Positions 8,702 through 17,668 of a stretch of 64,000 nt of DNA are shown one piece after another. How positions within the stretch are numbered: position 1 is the first letter of the stretch; every line of letters begins with the position of its first letter. Source of the stretch: 20CM-2-55-15 sp964633285 (lineage in GTDB: Bacteria; Acidobacteriota; Terriglobia; 20CM-2-55-15); contig CAZWGA010000008.1 of NCBI GenBank assembly GCA_964633285.1, forward strand, positions 74,109-138,108, read 5' to 3'. A model generated the notes under the pieces. The model saw only the letters and a list, made by a program, of their open reading frames with translations, did not search any database and was not told where the DNA came from. Both the position numbers and the translations under genes were made by a program.

Positions 8702-9757
8702 CTACGCGACCGTCACTTCTTTTGTGAGATAAACGTCTTGAATCGCATTCAAGAGCCCGACACCTTCCTGCATCGGACGTTGGAACGCTTTTCGTCCCGA
8801 GATCAAACCGGTTCCGCCGGCGCGTTTGTTGATCACCGCGGTTTTCATGGCTTCTTTCAAATCGCTTTCGCCCGATGAGGCGCCGCCCGAGTTGATGAGT
8901 CCGGCGCGGCCCATATAACAATTCGCGACCTGATAGCGTGTGAGGTCGATGGGGTGGTCCGTGGTTAGGTCCGAGTAGACTTTCTTGTGCGTTTTTCCAA
9001 AGTTCACAGCGTTGTATCCGCCGTTATTCTCAGGAAGTTTCTGCTTGATGATATCGGCTTCGATCGTAACGCCAAGATGATTGGCCTGGCCCGTGAGATC
9101 GGCGGCAACGTGATAGTCTGCATCCTTGGTCTTGAATGCGGGGTTGCGAAGATAGCACCAGAGGACCGTATACATGCCGAGCTCGTGCGCCTGATGGAAC
9201 ATCTCCGTGATTTCCTGAAGCTGGCGTTTCGATTCTTCCGACCCGAAGTAGATCGTGGCCCCGACTCCCGTGCATCCCATTTCAAAAGCCTGGCGGATGT
9301 TTGCAAATCGAATCTGGTCGAATGTGTTGGGATACGAAAGAAATTCGTTGTGATTAAATTTCAGAAGAAAAGGAATCTTGTGCGCATACTTGCGCGCGAC
9401 CGCTCCGAGCACACCCAGGGTCGAGGCGACGGCGTTGCATCCGCCTTCAATGGCAAGCTTCACAATGTTCTCCGGATCAAAGTAAAGCGGATTTGGAGCA
9501 AACGATGCGCCCGCAGAATGTTCGATACCCTGATCCACAGGCAGAATCGAGACGTAGCCCGTTCCCGCCAGGCGTCCCGATTGGAACAGTTGTTGAAGAC
9601 TGACGATGCAGCGCGTCGGCCGGTCAGTGCTCACAAATACACGATCGATGAAGTCGGGACCCGGCAAGTGCAACTTGTCTTTCGAAATCGTCTTGCACTG
9701 ATGACTCAATAAACCGTCGGCTTCTGCGCCGAGTATCTCCTGAATTCTTCCGATCAT
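8702..9757 (-). CDS. fbaB: Fructose-bisphosphate aldolase class I, DhnA/FbaB type
   Basis: A 351-residue glycolytic/gluconeogenic enzyme that splits fructose-1,6-bisphosphate to the two triose phosphates through a Schiff-base lysine. The sequence matches the bacterial-archaeal DhnA type rather than the metal-dependent class II type: ILPVDQGIEHSAGASFAPNP near residue 78, PFLLKFNHNEFLSYP in the middle, and GLINSGGASSGESDL near the C-terminus. Its length equals that of E. coli FbaB. It lies nine bases after the DUF2905 gene and 3'-to-3' with the SGNH hydrolase gene. Confidence 0.93.
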   Translation of the reverse strand: MIGRIQEILGAEADGLLSHQCKTISKDKLHLPGPDFIDRVFVSTDRPTRCIVSLQQLFQSGRLAGTGYVSILPVDQGIEHSAGASFAPNPLYFDPENIVKLAIEGGCNAVASTLGVLGAVARKYAHKIPFLLKFNHNEFLSYPNTFDQIRFANIRQAFEMGCTGVGATIYFGSEESKRQLQEITEMFHQAHELGMYTVLWCYLRNPAFKTKDADYHVAADLTGQANHLGVTIEADIIKQKLPENNGGYNAVNFGKTHKKVYSDLTTDHPIDLTRYQVANCYMGRAGLINSGGASSGESDLKEAMKTAVINKRAGGTGLISGRKAFQRPMQEGVGLLNAIQDVYLTKEVTVA

Positions 9758-9766
9758 GGGTTCCTC

Positions 9767-9994
9767 CTATCTCCGGTTCAATAAAGCAAACACAAGCGTG
9801 AGCAGCAAACTAAGCAGAATCGATGTACCCAGCGGGAAATAAAACGTGAAATTGTCACGATGGTAACGGATGTCGAGCGGCAGGCGCCCGATCCTGAATG
9901 GCAGCCTGTGTCCAACCATCAAAACCGCGCCAAGCAGGGCCAGAGCAATGCCCGTGATGATGAGCAGACGGCCAAGTTGCACCATACCGAACAT
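9767..9994 (-). CDS. DUF2905 family small membrane protein
   Basis: A 75-residue protein with two hydrophobic segments (about 9-27 and 51-71) joined by a polar loop containing LPFRIGRLPLDIRYHRDNFTFYFP. This loop and the total length are the hallmarks of DUF2905, a widespread bacterial family of unknown function. It is probably an inner-membrane hairpin. It sits between ndk and the aldolase gene on the same strand, with the hairpin at 10022-10040 upstream of it. No role can be assigned. Confidence 0.82.
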   Translation of the reverse strand: MFGMVQLGRLLIITGIALALLGAVLMVGHRLPFRIGRLPLDIRYHRDNFTFYFPLGTSILLSLLLTLVFALLNRR

Positions 9995-10021
9995 TGTACT
10001 TTACGTTGGCCCTTCACCTTT

Positions 10022-10040
10022 CTCTCCCTCCGCGGGAGAG
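10022..10040. repeat. Intergenic inverted repeat, CTCTCCC/GGGAGAG
   Basis: A perfect seven-base inverted repeat with a five-base loop lies between ndk and the DUF2905 gene. No T-run follows on the minus strand, so a rho-independent terminator for ndk is unlikely. The flanking CCCTTCACCTTT recalls dispersed palindromic repeats common in GC-rich genomes. Only one copy was noticed in the window. Confidence 0.4.
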
Positions 10041-10046
10041 GAATCT

Positions 10047-10466
10047 TTAAACAATTTCCAATTGATTAAAGAAGTACGAAATCTCAAAGGCGGCGGTCCC
10101 CGGCGCATCGGATCCATGAATCGCATTTCTTTCGATGTTCGTACCGAATTGTTTGCGAATTGTTCCACCGTCTGCTTTGGCGGGATCCGTCGCACCCATG
10201 ACTTTGCGCAGTTTTTCGATGGCATTCTCGGCTTCGAGAACCATCATGATCACCGGACCTTCGGTCATGAACTTCACAAGACTGGAAAAGAACGGACGTT
10301 CCTTGTGCACGTAATAAAATCCCTGCGCCTGCCGCTCTGATAAATGGAGCATTTTTGCCGCGCATATGCGGAATCCCGATTTTTCGATCTGGCTGATGAT
10401 AGCTCCGGCATTTCCGGCCTTCACCGTATCGGGTTTTAGAATCGTAAATGTTTTTTGCATGTTCAC
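10047..10466 (-). CDS. ndk: Nucleoside diphosphate kinase
   Basis: A 139-residue enzyme that transfers the gamma phosphate of ATP to nucleoside diphosphates through a phosphohistidine. The active-site block NAIHGSDAP is present with His117, and the N-terminal TFTILKPDTVKAG and central RPFFSSLVKFMTEGPV blocks are typical. Its start overlaps the sucD stop by four bases, so translation is probably coupled to sucD. An association of ndk with succinyl-CoA synthetase is biochemically sensible, since that enzyme makes GTP or ATP that Ndk equilibrates. Confidence 0.96.
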   Translation of the reverse strand: MNMQKTFTILKPDTVKAGNAGAIISQIEKSGFRICAAKMLHLSERQAQGFYYVHKERPFFSSLVKFMTEGPVIMMVLEAENAIEKLRKVMGATDPAKADGGTIRKQFGTNIERNAIHGSDAPGTAAFEISYFFNQLEIV

Positions 10467-11335
10467 CTGTTCAAGCTGTCCTGCATGGCGTCACCAATTT
10501 CGGCCGGACTCTTCACAACGCGAATTCCGGCTTCAGCCATCGCAGCCATTTTTTCTTTTGCGGTTCCTTTTCCTCCCGCCACGATAGCGCCCGCGTGTCC
10601 CATGCGGCGGCCCGGAGGCGCTGTCTGTCCACAAATAAAACCGACGACCGGTTTTTTGACATTCGCTTTGATAAATGCCGACGCTTCTTCTTCCGCCGTG
10701 CCGCCGATTTCTCCGATCATCACAACACCGCTGGTTTCAGGATCGTCGTTGAACAGGCGGATGGCATCGATGAAATTCGTGCCGATGATGGGATCTCCTC
10801 CAATACCGATGCACGTGGACTGGCCGATCTTCCGCCTGGTCAGTTGCCCCACAGCCTCATACGTCAGTGTTCCACTCCGGGAAATGACGCCGACATTGCC
10901 TTCGAGGTGAATATGCCCCGGCATGATTCCTATTTTGCATTTGCCCGGCGAAATGATTCCGGGACAGTTGGGGCCGATCAACCTCGTCTTGCGCCCTTTC
11001 AGGAACGTGCTCGCCCGAATCATGTCAAAGGTCGGGATTCCCTCGGTGATGCAGACGACTAATTCCATTCCTGCTGCGGCAGACTCCATGATGGCGTCTG
11101 CAGCGAATGGCGGTGGAACGAAAATTACCGAAGCGTTCGCACCCGTTTTCCGGCGTGCCTCTTCGACTGTGTTGAAAACAGCGAAACCTTCGTGAGTGAT
11201 TCCACCTTTTCCCGGAGTCACGCCTCCAACTACATTCGTGCCGTATTTGACCGCCTGTTGAGCATGAAAAGTGCCCTCGCGGCCGGTAATACCCTGCACA
11301 ACCAAACGTGTGTTCTTATCGATAAGGATGCTCAT
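10463..11335 (-). CDS. sucD: Succinyl-CoA synthetase alpha subunit
   Basis: A 290-residue subunit carrying the CoA-binding Rossmann domain and the phosphorylated histidine of succinyl-CoA ligase. The N-terminal QGITGREGTFHAQQ and the GPNCPGIISPGKCKIGIMPG block are conserved; GHAGAIVAGGKGTA near the C-terminus gives His247 as the phosphohistidine. It begins three bases after sucC and overlaps ndk by four, so sucC-sucD-ndk forms one unit. It acts in the TCA cycle with SucC and feeds the succinate dehydrogenase encoded at 38737-42107. Confidence 0.97.
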   Translation of the reverse strand: MSILIDKNTRLVVQGITGREGTFHAQQAVKYGTNVVGGVTPGKGGITHEGFAVFNTVEEARRKTGANASVIFVPPPFAADAIMESAAAGMELVVCITEGIPTFDMIRASTFLKGRKTRLIGPNCPGIISPGKCKIGIMPGHIHLEGNVGVISRSGTLTYEAVGQLTRRKIGQSTCIGIGGDPIIGTNFIDAIRLFNDDPETSGVVMIGEIGGTAEEEASAFIKANVKKPVVGFICGQTAPPGRRMGHAGAIVAGGKGTAKEKMAAMAEAGIRVVKSPAEIGDAMQDSLNR

Positions 11336-11338
11336 CCT

Positions 11339-12499
11339 TTAACTCTTTGCCGCAGCCACAACTTTTTCGGCCGCTTCCTTCATCCCTTCGGCGATGATGA
11401 AATTCAATCCGGATTTGCGCAGGATTTCCTGGCCTTGTTCCACATTCGTTCCTTCAAGTCGAACCACCACCGGAACCTGCACGCCGGTTGCGCGCGCTGC
11501 TTCCACAACTCCCGAAGCCACAACATCGCAGCGCATGATTCCGCCGAAGATATTGATAAGTACTGCCTTCACATTCTTGTCGGAGAGAAGAATGCGGAAC
11601 GCATTCTTCACTTGTTCAGCGGAAGCTCCACCACCGACGTCCAGGAAGTTTGCGGGACTACCGCCCGCAAGCTTGATGATGTCCATGGTCCCCATCGCAA
11701 GGCCGGCGCCGTTCACCATGCATGCCACATTTCCGTCAAGCTTGATGTAGTTCAATCCGAACTTGCTGGCTTCGATTTCGAGAGGATCTTCTTCGTTCAG
11801 ATCGCGTAGTTCGAGGATGTCCTTGTGGCGGTACAGTGCGTTGTCGTCAAAATTCATCTTGGCATCGAGCGCGTAGACTTTGTTATCGCCCGTTACAAGG
11901 AAGGGATTGATCTCTGCAAGGGACGCATCGGTGTCTTCAAACGCCTTATACAGCGCAATCATGAACTGAACCGCGTCGTTGATCAGCTCGGATGCCAACC
12001 CAAGTCCGAAAGCAAGCCGGCGGGCTTGAAAAGCCTGAAGGCCCAGCCCAGGTTCGATGTATTCGCGCAGCATGAGTTCAGGGTTTTTGGCGGCAACTTC
12101 CTCAATGTCCATGCCGCCGGAGGCGGACGCCATGAAAACGGCCTTGCCGGTGTGGCGATCGATCACGATACCCAGATAAAGTTCTTTCCGGATGTCCAGG
12201 CCTTCTTCAATCAGAACTTTTTGAACTCGCCTTCCTTCCGGCCCGGTCTGGGGAGTAACGAGATTCATACCAAGCATGCGGCCTGCAATTTCTGCGGCTT
12301 CATCCGGGGTCCTGGCAAGTTTGACGCCGCCGCCCTTTCCCCTGCCACCGGCATGAATCTGCGCCTTCACAACGACAGTACCCCCAAGCCTGTCGCTAAT
12401 CCGATGAGCCTCCTGTTTTGTGTAGGCGACTTCGCCGCGCGGTATCCTGACGCCATGACGTGCGAGGATTTGCTTCGCTTGATACTCGTGGATTTTCAT
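11339..12499 (-). CDS. sucC: Succinyl-CoA synthetase beta subunit
   Basis: A 386-residue ATP-grasp subunit that binds ADP or GDP and succinate. Typical blocks are the N-terminal MKIHEYQAKQILARHGV, KAQIHAGGRGKGGGVKLA near residue 46, NPLYLITE-like ASLAEINPFLVTGD near 195, and GGIMRCDVVASG near 322. Length matches the family (about 388). The ATG is preceded by GGAGAGG on the reverse strand. It is the first gene of the sucC-sucD-ndk unit and diverges from the sigma-factor gene across a 131-base gap. Confidence 0.97.
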   Translation of the reverse strand: MKIHEYQAKQILARHGVRIPRGEVAYTKQEAHRISDRLGGTVVVKAQIHAGGRGKGGGVKLARTPDEAAEIAGRMLGMNLVTPQTGPEGRRVQKVLIEEGLDIRKELYLGIVIDRHTGKAVFMASASGGMDIEEVAAKNPELMLREYIEPGLGLQAFQARRLAFGLGLASELINDAVQFMIALYKAFEDTDASLAEINPFLVTGDNKVYALDAKMNFDDNALYRHKDILELRDLNEEDPLEIEASKFGLNYIKLDGNVACMVNGAGLAMGTMDIIKLAGGSPANFLDVGGGASAEQVKNAFRILLSDKNVKAVLINIFGGIMRCDVVASGVVEAARATGVQVPVVVRLEGTNVEQGQEILRKSGLNFIIAEGMKEAAEKVVAAAKS

Positions 12500-12630
12500 G
12501 CCGCCTCTCCAAATCGCGGGTTAACCAGCAAAACTAAACAATCTACAGGCTCGCAAGAGAACCTGTCAATGCAGGTTTAGCCGGGAATTTGTCGCCATTT
12601 GATGCGGCGTTGTCATCATAGTAGGATTTT

Positions 12631-13206
12631 TTGAACACTTTTCTCACGGGAGCCGTTATCAAAATCCGCAGGAAGCGCATCGAATCCGATCCGCCCGACA
12701 CGAAGCTTGTGGAAGGTTGCCTGCGTGGAGACCAGCAGGCGTGGGAATCGTTGATCAATCGGTACGAGCGCCTGATCTATTCGATTGCTCTCTCTCTTTG
12801 CCGCGAACCGGAGACGGCGGTGGATATTCTCCAGCAAGTTTGTCTGGAGCTTTACCAGCGGCTTGAAGACGTCCGCAGCATCGAAAGCCTGCCGGGATGG
12901 ATTTCCACAGTAACCCGGAGAAAAACTTTCGCTCACCTCCGGTCCCTGAAGCCAACCGAACCGCTTCTTGATGATGATCGATTTGTGGAACCTACTGACC
13001 GCATCGATGAACTCGAGCGCCAGCATCTGCTCGTGCAGGCGCTGAACGCTCTTCCCGAGCGGTGCCGGCGTCTGATTGAACTTCTCTATCTCACAGCGGG
13101 CGGAAAAAGTTACGAAGAAGTCAGCGCTGAGATGAACATGCCTGTAGCCAGCATTGGGCCAACTCGCAATCGCTGCCTGCAGAAGCTCAAAAAACTGCTG
13201 GATTAA
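12631..13206 (+). CDS. ECF-subfamily RNA polymerase sigma factor
   Basis: A 191-residue extracytoplasmic-function-type sigma factor. The region 2 helix pattern is visible (GDQQAWESLINRYERLIYSIA, about 34-54, then SLPGWISTVTRRKTFAHLR), and region 4 has LPERCRRLIELLYLTAGGKSYEEVSAEM with the recognition helix MPVASIGPTRNRCLQKLKKLL. The only plausible early start is a TTG at 12631, which suggests weak translation. One base separates its stop from the TPR-CHAT gene, so the two are almost certainly co-translated. Its target promoters are unknown; the adjacent protease and zinc-finger gene suggest its activity is gated. Confidence 0.87.
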   Translation: MNTFLTGAVIKIRRKRIESDPPDTKLVEGCLRGDQQAWESLINRYERLIYSIALSLCREPETAVDILQQVCLELYQRLEDVRSIESLPGWISTVTRRKTFAHLRSLKPTEPLLDDDRFVEPTDRIDELERQHLLVQALNALPERCRRLIELLYLTAGGKSYEEVSAEMNMPVASIGPTRNRCLQKLKKLLD

Positions 13207-13207
13207 T

Positions 13208-16042
13208 ATGACTGCCACTGTTGCCAATTTGCTTCAGGGTACCGAAGAAGACGCCGCCAGCCTCAGCAACGGAATGAGCAGCGAAGACAAATTGGCTCTA
13301 TTTGCGGAGATGTGGGAAGTCATCCGCCAATCCGATCTGGCATCGGGCCAGGCTCGAAGCGCGAAATCCGACGAAGCGCTGTTGCTGGCACGCCGCGCTT
13401 TTGCAATAGCGAATCGGTCCGCAGTGGACGTACTTCAGGTTGAGGCCCACAGGATGATGGCCTACGCCCTGAACGCGAACGAGCAATATGAAGAATCGCT
13501 CGCTCATTACGCGAGTGCGATTGCGTTGCTGGAGCAGCGGGGTGAATTCGGCAAGGCCGCCAGAAACAGGCTTGGACTGGTCGCAGCCCTGTTCATGACC
13601 GGACGTTACAGCGAAGCCGTCAGTGAAGCCGGACGCGCCGACGAATGGTTCACAGGCAATGGGGACCAGGAAGGCCATGCGCGTCTATGCGCAAATCTTG
13701 GCAATCTTTATCATCGGCTGGACGAGCATGCCCGAGCCGTCGAATATCAAAACACGGCGATCAGAATCTTTCAGGAGCTTCGAAACCCGGCCGCGATGGC
13801 GCATTGCTATCTCAACCTCGGCGACTCGCTGTCGGTTCTCGATCGATTTGAGGAAGCCGATCTCAGTTTCGAGCGGTGTCAGCGCATCAGCCAAAAGCTG
13901 GGGCTGACGGATCTCAACATGCAGGCACGTTACAACCGCGCTTATCTAAGCTTCCTCCGCGGCCGGTACAGCGAAGCGATTCAGGGATTCGACGAACTTC
14001 GCGGACGCTACAACGACCAGGGAAGTTTGAGACATTCCACCCTATGTGATCTGGACGAATCCGAAATCTACCTTCACCTCAATCTCACCAACGATGCGCT
14101 GGTTCTGGCGAAGAGAGCCGCGGACAACTTCGCGCGTCTCGGCATGCGATACGAAGAAGCAAAGGCTACGGCATTTGTCGGTATTGCCTTGTCGCGCAAC
14201 CAGCAATATGCCGAGGCCACTGAAGTCCTGCACGATTCCCAGCGGATTTTCGAAGAAGAAAAGAATTTATACTGGGCAGCGTCGCTTGAATTATTCCGCG
14301 CGGAAATCAAATACATTGCGGGACGCTTCTGGGAAGCGCAGGCTCTGTGCAATTCCGCCTACAAGCGCTTTGCCGAACTCGAAATACCGTCCAAGAGAGC
14401 AATGGCGCTTGTGCTGCTGACAAGAGTTGCCCTTGAACTGGGATCGATCGAACAGGCAGCTTCGTATTCCGAACAAATCAAACAGTTGATCAAGGACTCT
14501 CCGATTCCCCTTCATTTGTTTCCATGTCACTCGATCACTGCGCTGGTCGCCGAGCATCTTGGCGACACCAACAAAGCGCAGGAATACTACGCGCTCGCGG
14601 CGCACGAGATCGAGGTTCACCGGGCGCATCTGCATCAGGATGAACTCCGCGTGACTTTCTTCAAGGGTAAACAGCAGGTTTATGAATCCCTGACTCGGCT
14701 TGCCCTCGGCCGTGGCGAAGAAACGCCTCAGGTCGTAGAGGCGTACAACTGGTGCGAACGCGCAAAATCCCGCGGCCTTGTGGATCTGCTGGCACAGCAT
14801 ATTCCCGCCGGACATCCGCAGGGAGACCAGTCCCTGCTGAAACGCATCGGTCAACTCCACGAAGAACTGAACAGTTTCTATGTCCGGTCGGAACCCGGGC
14901 CGAACCAGGCGACGGCGAAGGTCAACGTTGAAGCGCTCGAAACGAAGAAAAGTGAACTTGCGCGAAGTTTAAGAGAGCTGTCGAAACAGGATCCTGAATA
15001 TGTGTCTCTCCGGAAAGTAAGCATTGTTTCCGTGGAGGATATGCAGCGAGTCATGCCGAACGACTGCACCCTTGTGGAATACTTCATCGCCCGCGACGAA
15101 GTTCTGGTATTCCTCATTACCAAAGAGCGCGCTGTCGTGCGCCGGCACTTGTGCACGCTGAGCCGCGTTCAACATTTACAGGAAAGGTTGCGACTGCAAC
15201 TCGACAAATTTCTCATCGGCGCGGATCATGTCCGGGAATACGCGAAGGAATTGCGGGAATCCGCAATGCGTCATCTGCAGGAACTGTACGGCGAACTGAT
15301 CGAGCCCTTCGCTTCCGATTTGAATTCCAGACATCTCATCATCGTGCCGCACGGCACTCTGCATTACTTTCCGTTTCACGCATTTCATGACGGCCGGGAT
15401 TTTCTCATCGACCGCTTTACGATCTCTTACGCGCCAAGCGCTTCAGTGTTGCGCTACTGCATCGAAAGAGAGCCGGTTGAGAATCAAAAAGCCTTGATCA
15501 TCGGCGTCGCCGACGAACGGGCTCCCTTAATTGCCGATGAGGTTGCGCACTTGCGGAACATCGTTCCTCAATCGCTGGCTTATTTCGGCAGACAAGCCAC
15601 ACGGAATGTATTCCGGCAGGAGGCCGCCGAAGCCGCGTTTGTTCACGTCGCCACACATGCGGTATTCCGCAACGACAACCCGATGTTTTCGTCCTTCAAA
15701 GTATCCGATGGATGGATCACCGCATTGGACTTGTATTCCATGAACTGTCACACGAATCTGATGACGTTGAGCGGCTGCAAATCCGGTATGAGTCAGCTCG
15801 CGGGCGCCGACGAACTCCTTGGATTGATGCGCGGTTTTCTTTATGCCGGTGCGCGATCGCTTCTCTTGAGTCTCTGGGATGTCAATGACCGCTCAACGCT
15901 GGTTTTTATGAGAGCTTTCTATCAAAGCTGGCTGGGCGGAGCCTCCAAGTCGAAGGCATTGCAGACCGCCATGCAACAAGTGCGTGCCGAGGAGCCACAT
16001 CCTTATTTCTGGGCGCCGTTTATGCTGTTGGGCAATCCATAG
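13208..16042 (+). CDS. TPR-CHAT domain caspase-like protease
   Basis: A 944-residue protein from the ATG at 13208, directly after the sigma-factor stop. Residues of about 50-480 are tetratricopeptide-like helical repeats (for example EESLAHYASAIALLEQRG and EHARAVEYQNTAIRIFQEL). A charged linker follows, then a C-terminal CHAT domain from about 640. The catalytic pair is intact: VHVATHA with His817 and LSGCKSG with Cys857. GTLHYFPFHAF and GARSLLLSLWDVND are further CHAT signatures. CHAT proteins are C14/C25-clan cysteine proteases, several of which act in bacterial immunity. The likely substrate may be a neighbour; this is inference. No signal peptide is present. Confidence 0.92.
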   Translation: MTATVANLLQGTEEDAASLSNGMSSEDKLALFAEMWEVIRQSDLASGQARSAKSDEALLLARRAFAIANRSAVDVLQVEAHRMMAYALNANEQYEESLAHYASAIALLEQRGEFGKAARNRLGLVAALFMTGRYSEAVSEAGRADEWFTGNGDQEGHARLCANLGNLYHRLDEHARAVEYQNTAIRIFQELRNPAAMAHCYLNLGDSLSVLDRFEEADLSFERCQRISQKLGLTDLNMQARYNRAYLSFLRGRYSEAIQGFDELRGRYNDQGSLRHSTLCDLDESEIYLHLNLTNDALVLAKRAADNFARLGMRYEEAKATAFVGIALSRNQQYAEATEVLHDSQRIFEEEKNLYWAASLELFRAEIKYIAGRFWEAQALCNSAYKRFAELEIPSKRAMALVLLTRVALELGSIEQAASYSEQIKQLIKDSPIPLHLFPCHSITALVAEHLGDTNKAQEYYALAAHEIEVHRAHLHQDELRVTFFKGKQQVYESLTRLALGRGEETPQVVEAYNWCERAKSRGLVDLLAQHIPAGHPQGDQSLLKRIGQLHEELNSFYVRSEPGPNQATAKVNVEALETKKSELARSLRELSKQDPEYVSLRKVSIVSVEDMQRVMPNDCTLVEYFIARDEVLVFLITKERAVVRRHLCTLSRVQHLQERLRLQLDKFLIGADHVREYAKELRESAMRHLQELYGELIEPFASDLNSRHLIIVPHGTLHYFPFHAFHDGRDFLIDRFTISYAPSASVLRYCIEREPVENQKALIIGVADERAPLIADEVAHLRNIVPQSLAYFGRQATRNVFRQEAAEAAFVHVATHAVFRNDNPMFSSFKVSDGWITALDLYSMNCHTNLMTLSGCKSGMSQLAGADELLGLMRGFLYAGARSLLLSLWDVNDRSTLVFMRAFYQSWLGGASKSKALQTAMQQVRAEEPHPYFWAPFMLLGNP

Positions 16043-16150
16043 TGTTGCGAGTCCGATTCCCTTTTTGCAAAGCTTTGGGGCCGAAAATCGCAGGCATAAT
16101 GTATTTTTCAATGAAGTCATTGCGACTACAGCTATTGGAAAGGAGCAGTG

Positions 16151-16738
16151 ATGCAGCATTTGACTACCGAACAACTGATTGGGTACGCCGAAGCAGGACT
16201 GCCCGAACAGCAAATGCGGCTGATTCAACAGCACGCCCAGGAGTGCCGAGCCTGCAACAGTGAGCTCAACCACTGGGTGAGCATGTTCGCATTAATGCAG
16301 GGCTTCAGTCTTCAAAGCGCACCACGGGACGCCGTTCAGAGATGCCGCGATATCTATGGCATTTCCAAACCCGTCTCCAGGCTTCGCGAGATCCTCGCCA
16401 CGCTTGTCTTCGACAGCTTCGAACAACCTCTTGCCGCCGGCGTTCGCGGTGATGCGGACTCCCGGCAATTGCTGTTGAGCGCGGATGACCTCGACTTGCA
16501 TGTCCGGATTTCTCAGACCTCCAATGTCATCCTCGGCCAATTACTTCAAAGGTCGGACAAACGTTTTGTTTCAGGTGCACGGATTCAAATCTTCTGGAAG
16601 AACGAAACTGTAGGGACAACCGTTACCGATTCGCTCGGTGAGTTTCGAATCCAGGGGTTACCCGAAGGCGAGCTTCGCCTTTGTGCAGATTTGGCTCAGG
16701 TGCGGCTGGTCGCCGACCTTCCGCGAATCGACAATTAG
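16151..16738 (+). CDS. HxxxCxxC zinc-finger (anti-sigma-like) protein with C-terminal beta domain
   Basis: A 195-residue protein from the ATG at 16151, five bases after an AGGAG. The N-terminal TTEQLIGYAEAGLP is followed by HAQECRACNSEL, the His-x3-Cys-x2-Cys zinc motif of anti-sigma factors of the ZAS/zf-HC2 type. No transmembrane segment is seen, so it would be cytosolic. The C-terminal half (from about 130) has GARIQIFWKNETVGTTVTDSLGEF in two parts, like the carboxypeptidase-regulatory beta-sandwich. It lies 108 bases after the CHAT gene. It is the best candidate partner of the ECF sigma factor and possibly a CHAT substrate; both roles are inferred. Confidence 0.72.
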   Translation: MQHLTTEQLIGYAEAGLPEQQMRLIQQHAQECRACNSELNHWVSMFALMQGFSLQSAPRDAVQRCRDIYGISKPVSRLREILATLVFDSFEQPLAAGVRGDADSRQLLLSADDLDLHVRISQTSNVILGQLLQRSDKRFVSGARIQIFWKNETVGTTVTDSLGEFRIQGLPEGELRLCADLAQVRLVADLPRIDN

Positions 16739-16779
16739 GAAGCGTTTCTCATAAAGCAATCTAAGGAAAAAGGTTTGCC

Positions 16780-17430
16780 ATGAGTAGAGCAGTAAGCACG
16801 ATTCACGATTTTCACCCGTCTCATGACTCGCAAATGTTTCATTACCGGGTTATGGAACTGGAAGACCGATACCGGAAACAAGCCCTCGCCATGGCATGCA
16901 CTTTGGTGTCGCTGGTTGACCTTCGGGACGCATATACCGGTGGCCACAGTGGGCGCGTGGCGGGTTACTCGCGTACAACAGCGGTGAACTTGGGCCTGCG
17001 TGATTCTGAAATCGACACTGTTGTGATGGCCGCTCTTATGCACGATATCGGGAAAATCGGGGTTCCTGATCATGTGCTTCTCAAACAGGGAAAGCTGACG
17101 GATGAAGAGTTCAGCCATATCCGAAAACATCCTGAATTCGGCTGGATGGCACTGAAGAACATCGACGATTTTAAAACGATCAGCCTGGTCGTCCTTCATC
17201 ATCATGAACGTTATGACGGCCATGGATATCCGGGAGGCTTGACGGGAAATGAAATCCCTCTCGGATCGCGAATTATTGCGGTGGCGGATACTTATGACGC
17301 GCTTACAACCAACCGTCCTTACAGGACGGCAAGAAGCCATCACGAAGCTATTGAAGAATTGGAGCGGTGCTCGGGCACCCAGTTTGATTCACACGTACTC
17401 GCAGCGTTCTTGGAATCTCGGGATAAGTAG
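16780..17430 (+). CDS. HD-GYP domain phosphohydrolase (cyclic-di-GMP phosphodiesterase-like)
   Basis: A 216-residue stand-alone HD-GYP protein. Metal-binding and signature residues are intact: His56 (GGHSGRV), the HD pair His88-Asp89 in MHDIGKIG, His117, His141-His142 in HHHERYDGHGYPGG with the GYP at 149-151, and Asp170 in VADTYDAL. HD-GYP domains hydrolyse cyclic-di-GMP or related cyclic dinucleotides. No receiver or sensor domain is attached, only about 35 extra N-terminal residues. It follows the zinc-finger gene by 41 bases and could be in the sigma-CHAT operon, linking it to a nucleotide second messenger. Confidence 0.9.
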   Translation: MSRAVSTIHDFHPSHDSQMFHYRVMELEDRYRKQALAMACTLVSLVDLRDAYTGGHSGRVAGYSRTTAVNLGLRDSEIDTVVMAALMHDIGKIGVPDHVLLKQGKLTDEEFSHIRKHPEFGWMALKNIDDFKTISLVVLHHHERYDGHGYPGGLTGNEIPLGSRIIAVADTYDALTTNRPYRTARSHHEAIEELERCSGTQFDSHVLAAFLESRDK

Positions 17431-17668
17431 TGTCTGAAAAAAAGACCTTTTTGGATGGAAGGTCCAACTTCAGGATGAAAGTAAAAGGCGGAGAGGAAGC
17501 CATGAGTGAAGCGGTTGAGCAGATCCAGTTACTAATTGGATGGAGTCAAACGCGGAATGGTCGAGTCTTTTCACTCTTTTCAACTCGGTCAATGGTTGCA
17601 ATGGGATACAGGAAGCGACGGCAGATGGAGAATTGTGGCCGGAAAAATGCTTCGCGCAGGAGGTGCTT
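17431..17668. other. Gap between HD-GYP and subtilisin genes
   Basis: These 238 bases contain several short open frames in all forward phases, none with convincing composition or family resemblance. One begins at a GTG overlapping the HD-GYP stop and includes a stretch rich in Gly, Glu and Lys before becoming arginine-rich; I do not accept it as a gene. A strong AGGAGG lies at the end for the subtilisin ATG at 17669. No clear terminator or sigma-70 promoter was seen. Confidence 0.4.

Noticed and set aside
10022..10040. Hairpin as a terminator for ndk
   Set aside because: No T-run follows on the minus strand; kept only as an inverted repeat.
13154..13207. Extended N-terminus of the CHAT protein from 13154
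   Set aside because: It would overlap the sigma-factor frame; the ATG at 13208 right after the stop is the natural start.
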